Shown here: piece after piece, positions 23,886-34,387 of the stretch | Numbering within the stretch: the first letter of the stretch is position 1 | How the letters are laid out: each line of letters begins with the position of its first letter | DNA from: Jaltomata sinuosa | Lineage: Eukaryota > Streptophyta > Magnoliopsida > Solanales > Solanaceae | DNA length: 64,000 nucleotides | Reading direction: 5' to 3' | Assembly (NCBI GenBank): GCA_003996215.1 | Contig: QJPP01000832.1 | Span: 186,001-250,000 of the forward strand | Notes under the pieces: generated by a model | What the model saw: the letters and a program-made list of their open reading frames with translations, nothing else | Told to the model about the DNA's origin: nothing | Database searches by the model: none | Made by a program: the position numbers and the translations under genes

Positions 23886-24078
23886 GGTGTCAAGTGGGAC
23901 GGGACAGCCCGGTTCTGGGGCAGATTAAGGGGACGGGTCCGTTGTTCTGTCCCGGCCTGGGTGGTCACGGTCCTGACCTGGTCCATCTCGGTGAGGCCGG
24001 GGCTGTTTAATATATATATATTTTTTAAATGTAGTCGTTGCCCAACGGCCTATAAATGGCTACTTTATTTCTAAACTA

Positions 24079-24734
24079 TGGGGCTGTTCAAAATCGAATT
24101 ATAACCGACAAGCCGATCCCAAAATTGGCTAATTGGTTTATGGTATTGGGTTATCGGATAAACGGTTGGTGAACGGATTCAAATTTTATAGTTAAAGGCT
24201 TATTAGTGCGGGGGGCGAATTACTCAATTTTTTTATTGGATAAATTGTTAACCCGTTAAGAATTATCATTCCTAAACTTTTACCTCTCCACATATTATTA
24301 GTATCATTTAACCTTAGTGCCCCATTAACTCAATTAGTATTCTACTACTCCTTGCTCTTTGTTTTGGTGCTTCTCAAATTTCTTTGCTTGTTTTTTCTCT
24401 CGCTGGTGGGTGCTCTAACGTCTTCAACTCTTCATGCCTCCTTCATTTTATTCAATTTTTTTTCATTTTAAATCTTTTGATATCTTTTTATGTTTATCTA
24501 TGTATCTTTCTTTATGGTGAGTTGCCAACTTGTGGTTGTTTATAGCTCTTCCTCTTTTCTTTTTGGTTTCGTGGAGGTTAACCGATACACCGCTCAATAA
24601 CCATATGATAATTACTAACTCGTTATCGAATCAACCGATATCTTATTGGTCGGCTAGCGGATTAGTATATTTAAAAATTGATAACCAATAAGTCAAACCA
24701 TTAAGCGTAATTATCTGTCCGATAAGCAGCCCTA
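24079..24734. mobile_element. Non-autonomous hAT element, TSD CTAAACTA
   Basis: A 656-bp element with ends TGGGGCTG and CAGCCCTA (7 of 8 bases inverse) and perfect 8-bp duplications CTAAACTA at 24071-24078 and 24735-24742. Subterminal CCGATA/TATCGG motifs recur, as expected for hAT transposase-binding repeats. No transposase. Confidence 0.88.
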
Positions 24735-24840
24735 CTAAACTATTAGGGTTCGTTTGGTTGGGAACAAGTTATCCCGGGATAATTGATCCCAGTATTAGTT
24801 ATTCCATATACATGATGGAATACAATGAGAATATAGTAAT
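24735..24840. other. Junction of unknown origin left of the RE-like Copia
   Basis: The stretch contains the palindrome TTATCCCGGGATAA (about 24769-24782). It takes the place where the outer half of the Copia 3' LTR should be, so the LTR was truncated or replaced here. Confidence 0.5.
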
Positions 24841-24922
24841 ACATGTATGGTAATACAATCAATTATAGTAAATGTAAATTATCTTGTCAATCTTCTAAAT
24901 ATGTGCAGAATATTCCCTAACA
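24841..24922 (-). repeat. Truncated 3' LTR of RE-like Copia
   Basis: 82 bp matching 29014-29095 with two differences. The homology stops at 24840. Confidence 0.88.
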
Positions 24923-24929
24923 CCCTCCG

Positions 24930-27900
24930 TCAATCTGAGCGGGAGGATCGGACGTTCAGATTGCTAACCAAATTCGTGAATCTGGTTGAAGGTAATGACT
25001 TGGTAAATATATTTGCAAGTTGTTGGGACGATGAGACATGATGAACTAGAAGATTTCCAGAAGTAACTTTCTCACGAACAACAGTACCTCGAAGGTAGCG
25101 AAAAATTCGCTTAACATTGTGCAGATGAGCATGGCGGGGTTGATGGAGAAACTGTGACGCTAAGTTCACAGCAAATTGAATATCGGGTCGAGTGAAAGAC
25201 AAGTATTGTAATCCTCCAACCATTTTTCGATATTCAGTCGGATCCTTCAAAAGGGGAGAATCAAGAGCGTGCCAAGCTTGCTTGCTATGTAAAGGAGTAC
25301 TCACTGGCTTTGATTCAGACAGATTATGCCAAACCAACAAATCTGAAATATACTTTCCTTGGAGTAGCATCATTCCATCAGAATTAAGAGTGATTTCAAC
25401 CCCTAAGAAAAATCTCAAAGGACCCAAATCTTTCAAGGAGAACTCAGATTTCATTGCATCAACTATCTTCTGAATAAGATGAGGGGAAGAACCAAAGATA
25501 GCAATATCATCAACGTATAAGAGAATAATAATATGAATACCTGCAGATGAGTATAAAAACATGCTATGATCTGAACGACTTTGCTTGAAATCCAAATCAG
25601 AAAGATATGTGGTAAGACGCTCAAACCAAGCATGAGGAGATTGCTTTAACCCATATAATGCCTTATTAAGCTTGCAGACAAAATCTGGATAATCTGGATG
25701 GATGAAGCCTTGAGGTTGGTGCATAAAAACTGTTTCTGCTAAGTTTCCATGCAAGAAGGCATTAGAGATGTCTAGTTGACGCATAGTCCAATTTTGAGAA
25801 ATTGCAAGAGAAAGGACCAAGCGTATTGTACAAGGTTTGACAACTGGAGAAAAAGTTTGATCATAATCAATTCCAGGTTGTTGAAACCTTGGGCGACTAA
25901 ACGAGTTTTGTAGCGCTCAATTTGTCCATCAACTTTTCTTTTGATCTTGAATATCTATTTATTTCCAATCAAATTGTGATGAGGAGAAGGAGGAACTAAT
26001 GTCCAATTCTATTCAAAATAAGAGCGTTATACTCTGCGCTCATGGCATCTTTCCAAGATGGGCCTTTTGCAGCTTCAGAGTAACATGAAGGCTCACATGG
26101 AACAAGGGAGGATGCTGCCAGTAAGGAAGGTAAGACTTTTGGCTTCAAAGAACCAGTCATAGAGAGAGTTGTCATCCCATGAACTTTAGATTGTTGAGCA
26201 GTGTCCACTCGAGAAGAAGAGGTTGATTGAGACGTGTTAGCAGAAGTGCTTGATGGAGATGAATTTGGTGAATTACTTAAGGGAGATGAATTAGAAGAAT
26301 TAGTAACTGGAGAAGAATTAGGAGAAGTATTTGCTGTAGAAGAACTATTAGATGGAGAAGAATCAGGAGAATTTTGTAAATTAGGAGGTGAGTTGGCGTG
26401 AGAATTGGCAGGTATTAAAGGAAAAGTAGAATTGAGGTTGGGAAAGGACCTTGAATTGGAAGGTGACATTTGAATCCCATAATTTGAGGGGAGAAAGACA
26501 TGGGCAGGTGAAGGAGAAATATTAGGAGATGATGTAGGAGAGGTTGAGTTATGAAAAAAAATCAAAGTTGGTAGGAATTTTGGCAGAATTAGAAACATGA
26601 AACAACACTGGATATGAAAACACTTCTTCCACAAATTTTATATGCCTAGAAATTAGCACTTTATTAGTTGAGGGATCAAGACATCTATATCCCTTGTGAT
26701 CTGGTGAAATCCCTAAATATAAGCAAGGAGTGGAACGAGGATGGAGTTTCTGAACATGACCAAAGGCAATATGCGGATAACAAAGACACCCAAATATTTT
26801 GACAAGGGATAAATTGGGCTCTTTCTGGAATAAACATTTAAATGCTGAGGAGAACTTCAAATTTTGACGTGGTAGCCTGTTAATAATATAAGTATCATAA
26901 AGAAGAGCTTCATGCCAAAACGACGCAGGGACATTAGCTTGAAAAAGTAAGCAACGAATGACATCATTCAAGTGTCGATGTTTGCGCTCGGCATGACCAT
27001 TTTGTTGGGGAGTATATGGGCAAGAAAATTGGTGAATAATACCCTTATCATGGAAGAAAGACTTAAATTGAGTATTATCGTATTCTTTACCCCCATCAGA
27101 TTGGAAATATGAGATTAATGAATCAAAGACGTTAGATATCATATTATAGAACTCAAGAAATTTGCCAAAAGTTTCAGATTTTTGGCGCATAAGATAGATC
27201 CAAGAGAATTTGGTATAATCATCCATAAAAAGCACATAATAACGATAACCAGAATTGGACACAATAGGGGATGTCCAAAGACTCCAAACATCAGAATGAA
27301 TTAAAAGGAAGGCTTTATTTGTTGTATTTGTAGAGCTCAAAAATGGGAGCCTAGTTTGTTTGCCTAAATGACAAACATTACACATAGACGGATTAAAACA
27401 TGAAGAACTAGGAATAACTTTATTTCGCGATAATACATCGAGCACAAGTTTTCCATGATGGCTAAGGCGCTTGTGCCACAATGAAGATTGCGAAGTAGAT
27501 CCAAACAAAGCAGTGGGACTTGTTGACGGAGTATAGCTTGAAGAAGATGAAAACGGATAGACAGAGCCCGAGTTCCTACATTGGAGCAGTGTGTGATTGG
27601 TCCTCGGATCCTTAATGGAAAATAAAGAGTCAGTGAATTTCATAACAATTATTGTCGGCACAAAGGAGATGAATAGATACTAAATTTTTCTTGAGTTGAG
27701 GAACAAGAAGAATTTTATTAAGAAGCAAAGGTTGTTTAGAAGTAGGAAGAAAACTATGACCAACATGAGAGATAAGAAGTAAGTTGCCATTGCCGACCAT
27801 CACTTGCGCATTACCCTCATATGGAATGGGATTAGAAAGGACATTCGGATTTCCAGTCATGTGTGAGGAGGCCCCTATATCAGGGTACCAGAATGTTGAT

Positions 27901-28866
27901 GGTACTTCTTCTAGGCTCATTATTATGTGAAACAAATGAATGGTTGAAGCGATTGCGACACTCCAAAGCTGTATGATTATAGTGAAAACAAATCTGACAT
28001 TGTGTCATCGATTTAGTAGCATTTGGAGTCGACGGAGGGCCAAGAATGCTTGGATAAACACGAGCAGAATTATTAAAGTTATTATGATAATTGTTCTTTC
28101 CAAATTCGCGTCCACGATTCTTATTATGAAATCTCCCACGACCAACATTTTGAGTAGAACCACGACCTTGATTCTGTTGAGTCGGGCGATCAACATCATT
28201 GGTATTTTTGATTGCAGTAAAGAGTGCCACCGATTTTTGAGAATCATCAGATGAAATGACTTTGATATGTTCCTCTTCAGTCAGAAGACGAGGACGTAGA
28301 GCAAAAAATGAGGGAAATAGCCTATTGGCATTTAATCCAGAAACAATGTCCTCATCTGATATGGGTTTACCAATGGCGGATAGTGTACCCGATAGAGAAT
28401 GCAACTGCTGCAGATATTCTTCCATTGAAAGAGATCCTTTCTTGAAATTCTGAAATTTATTTTTCAGATGGATCATAAAGGAAGAAACATGGTCAAGAAA
28501 AAATTTCTCGAGCATGCTCCAAGCTTCATGAGAAGTTTCACAGTTGTAGTTTAGAAGCGTGTCTAAAACAGATGGTGACAATGTTGCATTGATCCAACTA
28601 TGAGCAGTTGTGTCACACTGAATCCACAATGTGTATTGTGGATGGTTGAGATCGGGACACGGGACAGAACCTTCCACAAGGGCCAAAAGATTTTGGCTAC
28701 GCAAGAAAGGCTTGAAAATCTTTTTCCAAGTGAGATAGTTCAAGTAAGTAAGTTCAAGAGGTACAAAATTTTTGATATTAGAAATTAAGGGTGGCTGGAG
28801 AGGAAGCATCAAAGTGACCGGTGTAGAATTTTCTAGAGAAGAAAGGGTGGGTGAAGAAGAAGTCAT
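24930..28866 (-). pseudogene. Copia gag-pol polyprotein remnant, no RNase H
   Basis: Reading right to left on the - strand: a likely gag start at 28866 (MTSSSPT); gag; a CCHC knuckle CQICFHYNHTALEC; a protease motif DIGASSHMTG, where the usual DSGA has Ile for Ser next to the catalytic Asp; the pre-integrase LWHKRLSH; an integrase core with HSDVW, SDGGKEY and NGHAERK; a Ser/Asn/Pro-rich linker; and RT with LLYVDDIAIF. Frames change near 27880, 27640, 26590 and between 25995 and 25820. After RYLRGT the frame passes straight into the C-terminal end (NIFTKSLPSTRF), so the RNase H catalytic part has been deleted. The element cannot make a complete polyprotein and is a fossil of an RE1/RE2-type family. 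Confidence 0.9.
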
Positions 28867-28902
28867 GATAATGGAAAAAAAAGAAGAGAAAGAATCGTTT
28901 AT

Positions 28903-28915
28903 GCTCTTGATACCA
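28903..28915 (-). other. Primer-binding site of RE-like Copia
   Basis: The - strand reads TGGTATCAAGAGC three bases after the LTR, matching the initiator Met-tRNA 3' end except for one extra A. Confidence 0.75.
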
Positions 28916-28918
28916 AAT

Positions 28919-29095
28919 TGAAGTATTTTGGTGTAATGACCCAATACAGTGGGTACAATACATTTATAGTAACATTACAATACCAGGAATGAAAATGTAA
29001 TAAATACAAGGACACATGTATGGTAATACAATTAATTATAGTAAATGTAAATTATCTTGTCAATCTTCTAAATATGTGCAAAATATTCCCTAACA
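28919..29095 (-). repeat. 5' LTR of RE-like Copia
   Basis: 177 bp; on the - strand TGTTAGGG...ACTTCA. Its first 82 bp define the surviving part of the 3' LTR at 24841-24922. Confidence 0.85.
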
Positions 29096-29563
29096 ATGTA
29101 GATGAACCTTTTTGGACCCAACCCTCGACTTTCGTGATATTAATATGGATGATTTATTAGATAATGAAACATTAGAAAAAACTTAAAGGGGATTTTGAGG
29201 AAGAACTAGGAGAAGATGAATTAGATGAAACTCACTAATTCAGTTACAAAAGCTTCAATTCGAACTCAGTCTGAAGTTAGTTGTCTCCCTATACCTCCTA
29301 CCAGGGGTAGGACTATTATGAAACGTAGAGAAAGTCACTTGTATGACAGTTTATGACTCTTTGAAGACATTTTTTGTCATGTGTTACAAATGTAAATAAA
29401 GATTTGCACATGGATTCCAACGAAGGATAAGGTGGGACAGGGCTTTCACTAGACACTTATAAAAATTTTGTAAAGCGAAATGGTTTCAAGTTCGAATAAA
29501 AGTTGACCTTGACTCGAATCCTAGCGGTGCTTGCAATGCCACTGGTCTGTTGGGGGTTCTAAC

Positions 29564-30303
29564 TGTTGGGGTTATGGGTCTTTTTTCCCTTCCTATGTGG
29601 ATAAATAAAGCTCAATTTGGACCAACCCACTTTTGCCCATAGGCCCAATTCTATGGGGCATATATATAGACCTTTTTTAGGTCTTATTTCATAATCCACA
29701 TAATATTTTTCAGCAGCCACACATAGAGAGAAAGAGCAGATTTTCGCACCCAATTTCAGCCCTAAATTGCCAACTTCAAATTGCGATTCCCGCTTCGTTT
29801 CTTATCCGATTGATCTGATTTTTGGACAGCTTGTTCCTCTCATCTCAATCTTTGATTAGAAACTGACAGAGTTGGATTTGGTATCCCGTAGCTCCAGTTT
29901 TGCATCCGTGAACAGTAGCTGCGTTTTTCGGTGCTTTTGCTCCTTTTATTCTCTTGTTTTTGGTGTTGTGATTTATGTAGTGTTGCTCGTTTGTTGGCAC
30001 TTCTTTGGTGGCCATTTTGGAGAACATTATTGTAACTCTTGGTGATTATAGTGGAGGTTTTGGTCCCGTGGTTTTTACTCTTCACACCGAAGGGGTTTTC
30101 CACGTAAATCTTGGTGTCTCGTGTGATTGGTTTATTTTGACTTGTCGTATTTCTTTTGGTTGATATACTTGCTGCCTTATTACCATTGTGCTTGGTTTGT
30201 TTGTCTTCTCTTGGTTCAAATTGAAAGGGAAAGTTTAGACTTGGGTATTCTTCCGCTGCTACCCTGTTGTGCATTCTTTGTTAGTGCCTTGCCTTTCCCA
30301 ACA
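29564..30303 (+). repeat. 5' LTR of young Copia
   Basis: 740 bp, TGTTGGGG...CCCAACA. Short - strand frames within the LTR occur identically in both LTRs and are not genes. Confidence 0.96.
29660..29668 (+). promoter_or_regulatory. TATA box in the 5' LTR
   Basis: ATATATATA about 97 bp into the LTR, within GGGGCATATATATAGACC, is the likely core promoter for element RNA. The U3 part is therefore short. The same box lies at the matching place in the 3' LTR (about 34483) and could drive outward transcription to the right. Confidence 0.6.
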
Positions 30304-30306
30304 AAG

Positions 30307-30318
30307 TGGTATCAGAGC
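30307..30318 (+). other. Primer-binding site, initiator Met-tRNA
   Basis: TGGTATCAGAGC three bases after the 5' LTR is a perfect complement of the initiator Met-tRNA 3' end, used to prime minus-strand DNA. Confidence 0.93.
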
Positions 30319-30345
30319 ATTGGTTGTTGTTGATAGTCAATTTGA

Positions 30346-33300
30346 ATGATGGAGGCAAATATGAGCAAGATGGTGTGTTTGAATGGTAGTAATTATCATA
30401 CTTGGAAAGGCAAGATGAAAGATCTTCTATTTGTCAAGAAGATGCACTTACCTGTGTTTGCTTCTAACAAACCTGAATCTATGAATGATGAGGATTGGGA
30501 ATTTGAGCATCTGCAGGTTTGTGGCTATATCAGACAATGGGTTGAAGATAATGTTAGAAATCATATTGTGAATGAGACACATGCCAGAAGTTTGTGGGAT
30601 AAGCTTGAGACACTTTATGCTTCGAAGACTGGCAACAACAAGTTGTTCCTGCTGAAACAATTGATAAATATCAGGTACAAAGAGGGTAGTCCTATTTCTG
30701 ATCATATAAATAATTTTCAGGGTGTCCTTGACCAGCCGTCCGGAATGGGTGTAAAGTTTGATGAAGAAATTCAGGGACTTTGGCTTCTCAATACTCTGCC
30801 AGACTCTTGGGAGACTCTTCGAGTTTCTTTGACTAATTCTGCTCCCAGTGGTGTTGTAACTATGGAATATGCTAAGAGTGGTGTCTTGAATGAAGAGATG
30901 AGAAGAAGATCACAGGCCTCATCTTCTTCAGCTTCACACTCCGATGTTTTGGTTACTGAAGATAGGGGGAGAAATAAGTTCAGAGGTCAGAATGATAGAG
31001 GTACAAGTAGAAGCAAGTCAAAGTCCAGATACAAGAATGTTACATGTGACTATTTCCACAAGAATGGACATATCATGAAATATTGTCACAAGCACAAGAG
31101 AGATATGAGACGACAAAAGAAAGAAGGCGATAATGAGAATCGTGTTGCTGTTGTTGCTAATGATGATCTTCTTGTTGCTTGTGGTGAGAATGCCATTAAT
31201 CTTGTTCGTGATGAGTCTAGCTGGTTTGTGGATTCTGGTGCTACTTCTCATGTCACGCCCAAGAAAGAATTATTTTCTTCTTATACTCCAGGTAATTTTG
31301 GGATGTTGAAGATGGGTAATAATGATGAAGTTGAAGTTCTTGGCATTGGAACAGTTTGCTTAGAAAGTAACAATGGTTCGAGATTAGTTCTCAACAATGT
31401 CAAGCATGCTCCAGATGTTCGCCTGAATTTGATCTCTGTGGGGAACCTTGATGATGAGGGTTATGTTAACACCCTTGGTGCTGGCCAGTGGAAGCTTACT
31501 AGAGGTTCAATGGTTGTGGCTCGTGGTGACAAGTTGTCTAACTTGTACGTATTTCAGGGCTCCATCTCTAGAGGCTTAGTAAACTTGGTGGAGAATGATA
31601 CTTCATCAGAATTATGGCATAGAAGGCTAAGTCATATGAGTGAGAAGGGGATTGACAATTTGGCTAAGAAAAATTTACTTTCTGGAGTGAAACAAGCAAA
31701 GTTGAAGAAATGTGTTCATTGCTTAGCCGGTAAACAGAAAAGAGTTTCCTTTCAGAGTCATCCGCCTTCAAGAAAGCTTGATTTGCTGGAGTTGGTACAT
31801 TCTGATTTGTGTGGTCCTTTTAAGGTAAGGTCTCATGGTGATGCACTTTACTTTGTGACTTTTATTGATGATCATTCTCGCAAACTCTGGGTATTTCCTT
31901 TGAAGTCCAAGGATCAGGTACTTGATGTGTTCAAGGGTTTTCAGGCCTTGGTTGAGAGACAGACAGGGAAGAAATTGAAATGCATCCGCTCAGATAATGG
32001 TGGTGAGTATATTGGTCCTTTTGATAAATATTGTAGAGTGAAGGGTATTCGGCATCAGAAAACTCCTCCAAAGACTCCTCAGTTAAATGGTTTAGCAGAG
32101 AGGATGAACAGAACTCTAGTTGAGAGAGTTAGATGTATGCTTTCAGATGCTAAGCTGCCAGATTCCTTTTGGGCAGAAGCACTTAATACTGCTGCTTATG
32201 TTATCAATTTATCTCCTGCTGTTGCTTTGAATAGTGATGTCCCTGACAGAGTTTGGTCTGGTAAGAATGTTTCTTATGATCATCTTAGAGTCTTTGGGTG
32301 TAAAGCTTTTGTTCATGTTCCTAAGGATGAAAGGTCAAAGCTGGATGTTAAAACTAGACAGTGTATCTTCATTGGTTATGGTCAAGATGAATTTGGCTAT
32401 CGTTTCTATGATCCAGTTGAGAAGAAACTTGTTAGAAGCCGTGATGTTGTGTTTTTTGAAGACCAAACAATTGAAGATTTTGACAAAACTGAGAAGGTTG
32501 ATTCTCAGAGTAGTGAGAGCCTAGTTGATATTGATCCAGTTCCTTTGACTACTGCACCTGAAGAAAATCTTCATAATAATGAAAATCAAGTTGATAATGA
32601 AGATGATGATCATGTTCAGAATGACCAGGATGTTGTTGACGCTCCAGTGCAAGAGGATGTGGTTGGCCAACAACCAGCTGCTATTGATGCTCCAGAGAGT
32701 TCTCTCAGAAGATCTACTAGAGAGAAACTACCTTCATCTCGTTATTCTCCCAATGAGTATGTACTCTTGACTGATGGGGGAGAACCTGAGAGTCTTGATG
32801 AAGCCATGGATAGTGAAGAAAAAGAAAGATGGTTTGATGCTATGGAAGATGAGATTAAATCCTTACATGATAATCATACTTTTGATTTGGTTAAGTTACC
32901 TAAAGACAGAAAAGCTTTAAAAAACAGGTGGGTTTTCAGGGTGAAACATGAAGATGGCAATCCAGTTCCACGGTACAAAGCTAGATTAGTTGTGAAGGGT
33001 TTTAACCAGAAAAAGGGAGTTGATTTTGATGAGATATTCTCTCCAGTTGTGAAGATGTCATCCATTCGTGTTGTTCTAGGCTTAGCCGCAAGTCTAGATT
33101 TAGAGATTGAACAAATGGATGTTAAAACTGCTTTTCTCCATGGTGACTTAGATGAAGAAATTTATATGGAGCAGCCGGAAGGTTTTGAAGTCAAGGGAAA
33201 AGAGAATTATGTTTGCAAATTGAAGAAGAGCTTGTATGGCTTGAAACAAGCTCCTAGACAGTGGTACATGAAGTTTGGTTCTTTTATGAGTCAGCAGGGC

Positions 33301-34371
33301 TTCAAGAAGACTTCTTCAGATCATTGTGTTTTTGTGCAAAAATTCTCTGATGGTGACTTTATTATTGTGTTGCTTTATGTTGATGACATGCTTTTTGTTG
33401 GTTATAATGCTTGCAGGATTCAAAAGTTGAAGCAAGAGTTGAGTAAGTCTTTTGCTATGAAAGACTTAGGACCAGCAAGGCAGATTCTTGGCATGCAGAT
33501 TGTCCGTGACAGAAAGGCCAAGAAGTTGTGGTTATCACAGGAGAAGTACATTCAGAAAGTACTTCGAAGGTTCAACATGAATAATGTTAAGGTTGTCAGT
33601 ACACCTTTAGCTATGCACTTCAAGTTGAGCACGAAAGAGTGTCCTTCCAGTGATGATGAGAAGGAAGATATGAAGAAAGTTCCTTATGCTTCAGCTGTTG
33701 GTAGTTTAATGTATGCAATGATTTGTACAAGACCAGATATTGCTCATGCTGTTGGTATTGTTAGCCGTTTTCTTTCTAATCTCATAAGCCGTTTTCTTTC
33801 TAATCCGGGAAGAGAACATTGGAATGCTGTGAAGTGGATCATGAGATATCTTTGTGGCACTTCTAGTCTGAGTTTGTGTTTTGGTACAGGGAAGCCTATT
33901 CTTTGTGGTTATACTGATTCAGACATGGCTGGTGATGTTGATACTCGCAAGTCTACTTCAGGGTACTTGGTTACTTTTGCAGGGGGAGCTGTGTCTTGGC
34001 AATCTAGGTTGCAAAAATGTGTTGCTCTATCTACTACAGAAGCTGAGCTTATTGCTGCCGTTGAAGCTTGTAAAGAGTTGCTCTGGATGAAGAGATTCTT
34101 GGGGGAACTTGGTTGTGCTCAAGAGAGGTATGTGCTTTATTGCGACAGTCAAAGTGCTATACATCTTGGCAAGAATTCTACATTCCATGGTCGGTCTAAA
34201 CACATTGATGTGAGATACCATTGGATTCGAGATGTGTTGGATTCTAAGTTGCTTGAACTTGAGAAGATTCATACGGATGATAATGGTTCCGATATGATGA
34301 CTAAAGCTTTGCCAAGATGGAAATTTGAAGATTGTTGCATGATCGCCGGGATGGCGGTCTCCTCCACATAG
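30346..34371 (+). CDS. Intact Copia gag-pol polyprotein, 1341 residues (TNT1/Tork-like)
   Basis: One frame encodes every Copia domain in the usual order. Gag (about 1-280) carries the knuckle region CDYFHKNGHIMKYC at 234-247; F237 replaces the second Cys of the CCHC set. Protease has VDSGATSH with D296. The pre-integrase region has LWHRRLSH. The integrase triad is D487, D550 and E585, with 34 residues between the last two. RT has LLYVDDM at about 1009-1015 with D1013 and D1014. RNase H has YTDSDMAG (D1191), STTEAEL and YCDSQSA. At 1140-1153 an SRFLSN hexapeptide is doubled by an in-frame 24-bp duplication. The start is ATG 30346, 28 nt after the primer site; stop TAG 34369-34371. No frameshift or stop, so it may be autonomous if F237 is tolerated. 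Confidence 0.95.
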   Translation: MMEANMSKMVCLNGSNYHTWKGKMKDLLFVKKMHLPVFASNKPESMNDEDWEFEHLQVCGYIRQWVEDNVRNHIVNETHARSLWDKLETLYASKTGNNKLFLLKQLINIRYKEGSPISDHINNFQGVLDQPSGMGVKFDEEIQGLWLLNTLPDSWETLRVSLTNSAPSGVVTMEYAKSGVLNEEMRRRSQASSSSASHSDVLVTEDRGRNKFRGQNDRGTSRSKSKSRYKNVTCDYFHKNGHIMKYCHKHKRDMRRQKKEGDNENRVAVVANDDLLVACGENAINLVRDESSWFVDSGATSHVTPKKELFSSYTPGNFGMLKMGNNDEVEVLGIGTVCLESNNGSRLVLNNVKHAPDVRLNLISVGNLDDEGYVNTLGAGQWKLTRGSMVVARGDKLSNLYVFQGSISRGLVNLVENDTSSELWHRRLSHMSEKGIDNLAKKNLLSGVKQAKLKKCVHCLAGKQKRVSFQSHPPSRKLDLLELVHSDLCGPFKVRSHGDALYFVTFIDDHSRKLWVFPLKSKDQVLDVFKGFQALVERQTGKKLKCIRSDNGGEYIGPFDKYCRVKGIRHQKTPPKTPQLNGLAERMNRTLVERVRCMLSDAKLPDSFWAEALNTAAYVINLSPAVALNSDVPDRVWSGKNVSYDHLRVFGCKAFVHVPKDERSKLDVKTRQCIFIGYGQDEFGYRFYDPVEKKLVRSRDVVFFEDQTIEDFDKTEKVDSQSSESLVDIDPVPLTTAPEENLHNNENQVDNEDDDHVQNDQDVVDAPVQEDVVGQQPAAIDAPESSLRRSTREKLPSSRYSPNEYVLLTDGGEPESLDEAMDSEEKERWFDAMEDEIKSLHDNHTFDLVKLPKDRKALKNRWVFRVKHEDGNPVPRYKARLVVKGFNQKKGVDFDEIFSPVVKMSSIRVVLGLAASLDLEIEQMDVKTAFLHGDLDEEIYMEQPEGFEVKGKENYVCKLKKSLYGLKQAPRQWYMKFGSFMSQQGFKKTSSDHCVFVQKFSDGDFIIVLLYVDDMLFVGYNACRIQKLKQELSKSFAMKDLGPARQILGMQIVRDRKAKKLWLSQEKYIQKVLRRFNMNNVKVVSTPLAMHFKLSTKECPSSDDEKEDMKKVPYASAVGSLMYAMICTRPDIAHAVGIVSRFLSNLISRFLSNPGREHWNAVKWIMRYLCGTSSLSLCFGTGKPILCGYTDSDMAGDVDTRKSTSGYLVTFAGGAVSWQSRLQKCVALSTTEAELIAAVEACKELLWMKRFLGELGCAQERYVLYCDSQSAIHLGKNSTFHGRSKHIDVRYHWIRDVLDSKLLELEKIHTDDNGSDMMTKALPRWKFEDCCMIAGMAVSST

Positions 34372-34375
34372 TCGT

Positions 34376-34386
34376 GAGGGGGAGAA
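34376..34386 (+). other. Polypurine tract of young Copia
   Basis: GAGGGGGAGAA lies one base before the 3' LTR and just after the gag-pol stop; it primes plus-strand DNA. Confidence 0.88.
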
Positions 34387-34387
34387 T

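Larger units (their letters stand above)
24841..29095 (-). mobile_element. Degenerate Ty1/Copia element (RE-like), minus strand
   Basis: A reverse-oriented Copia. The 5' LTR (28919-29095, 177 bp on the - strand) starts TGTTAGGG and ends CTTCA; the 3' LTR is represented only by its first 82 bp (24841-24922), which differs from the 5' LTR at two positions. A Met-tRNA primer site variant lies next to the 5' LTR, and a purine-rich GACGGAGGG lies just before the 3' LTR. The polyprotein is broken into several frames and lacks RNase H. Because the outer half of the 3' LTR is missing, no target duplication can be read. Confidence 0.85.

Noticed and set aside
29840..30274. 144-codon - strand frame, also at 34663-35097
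   Set aside because: It is the antisense of the Copia LTR and occurs twice only because there are two LTRs.
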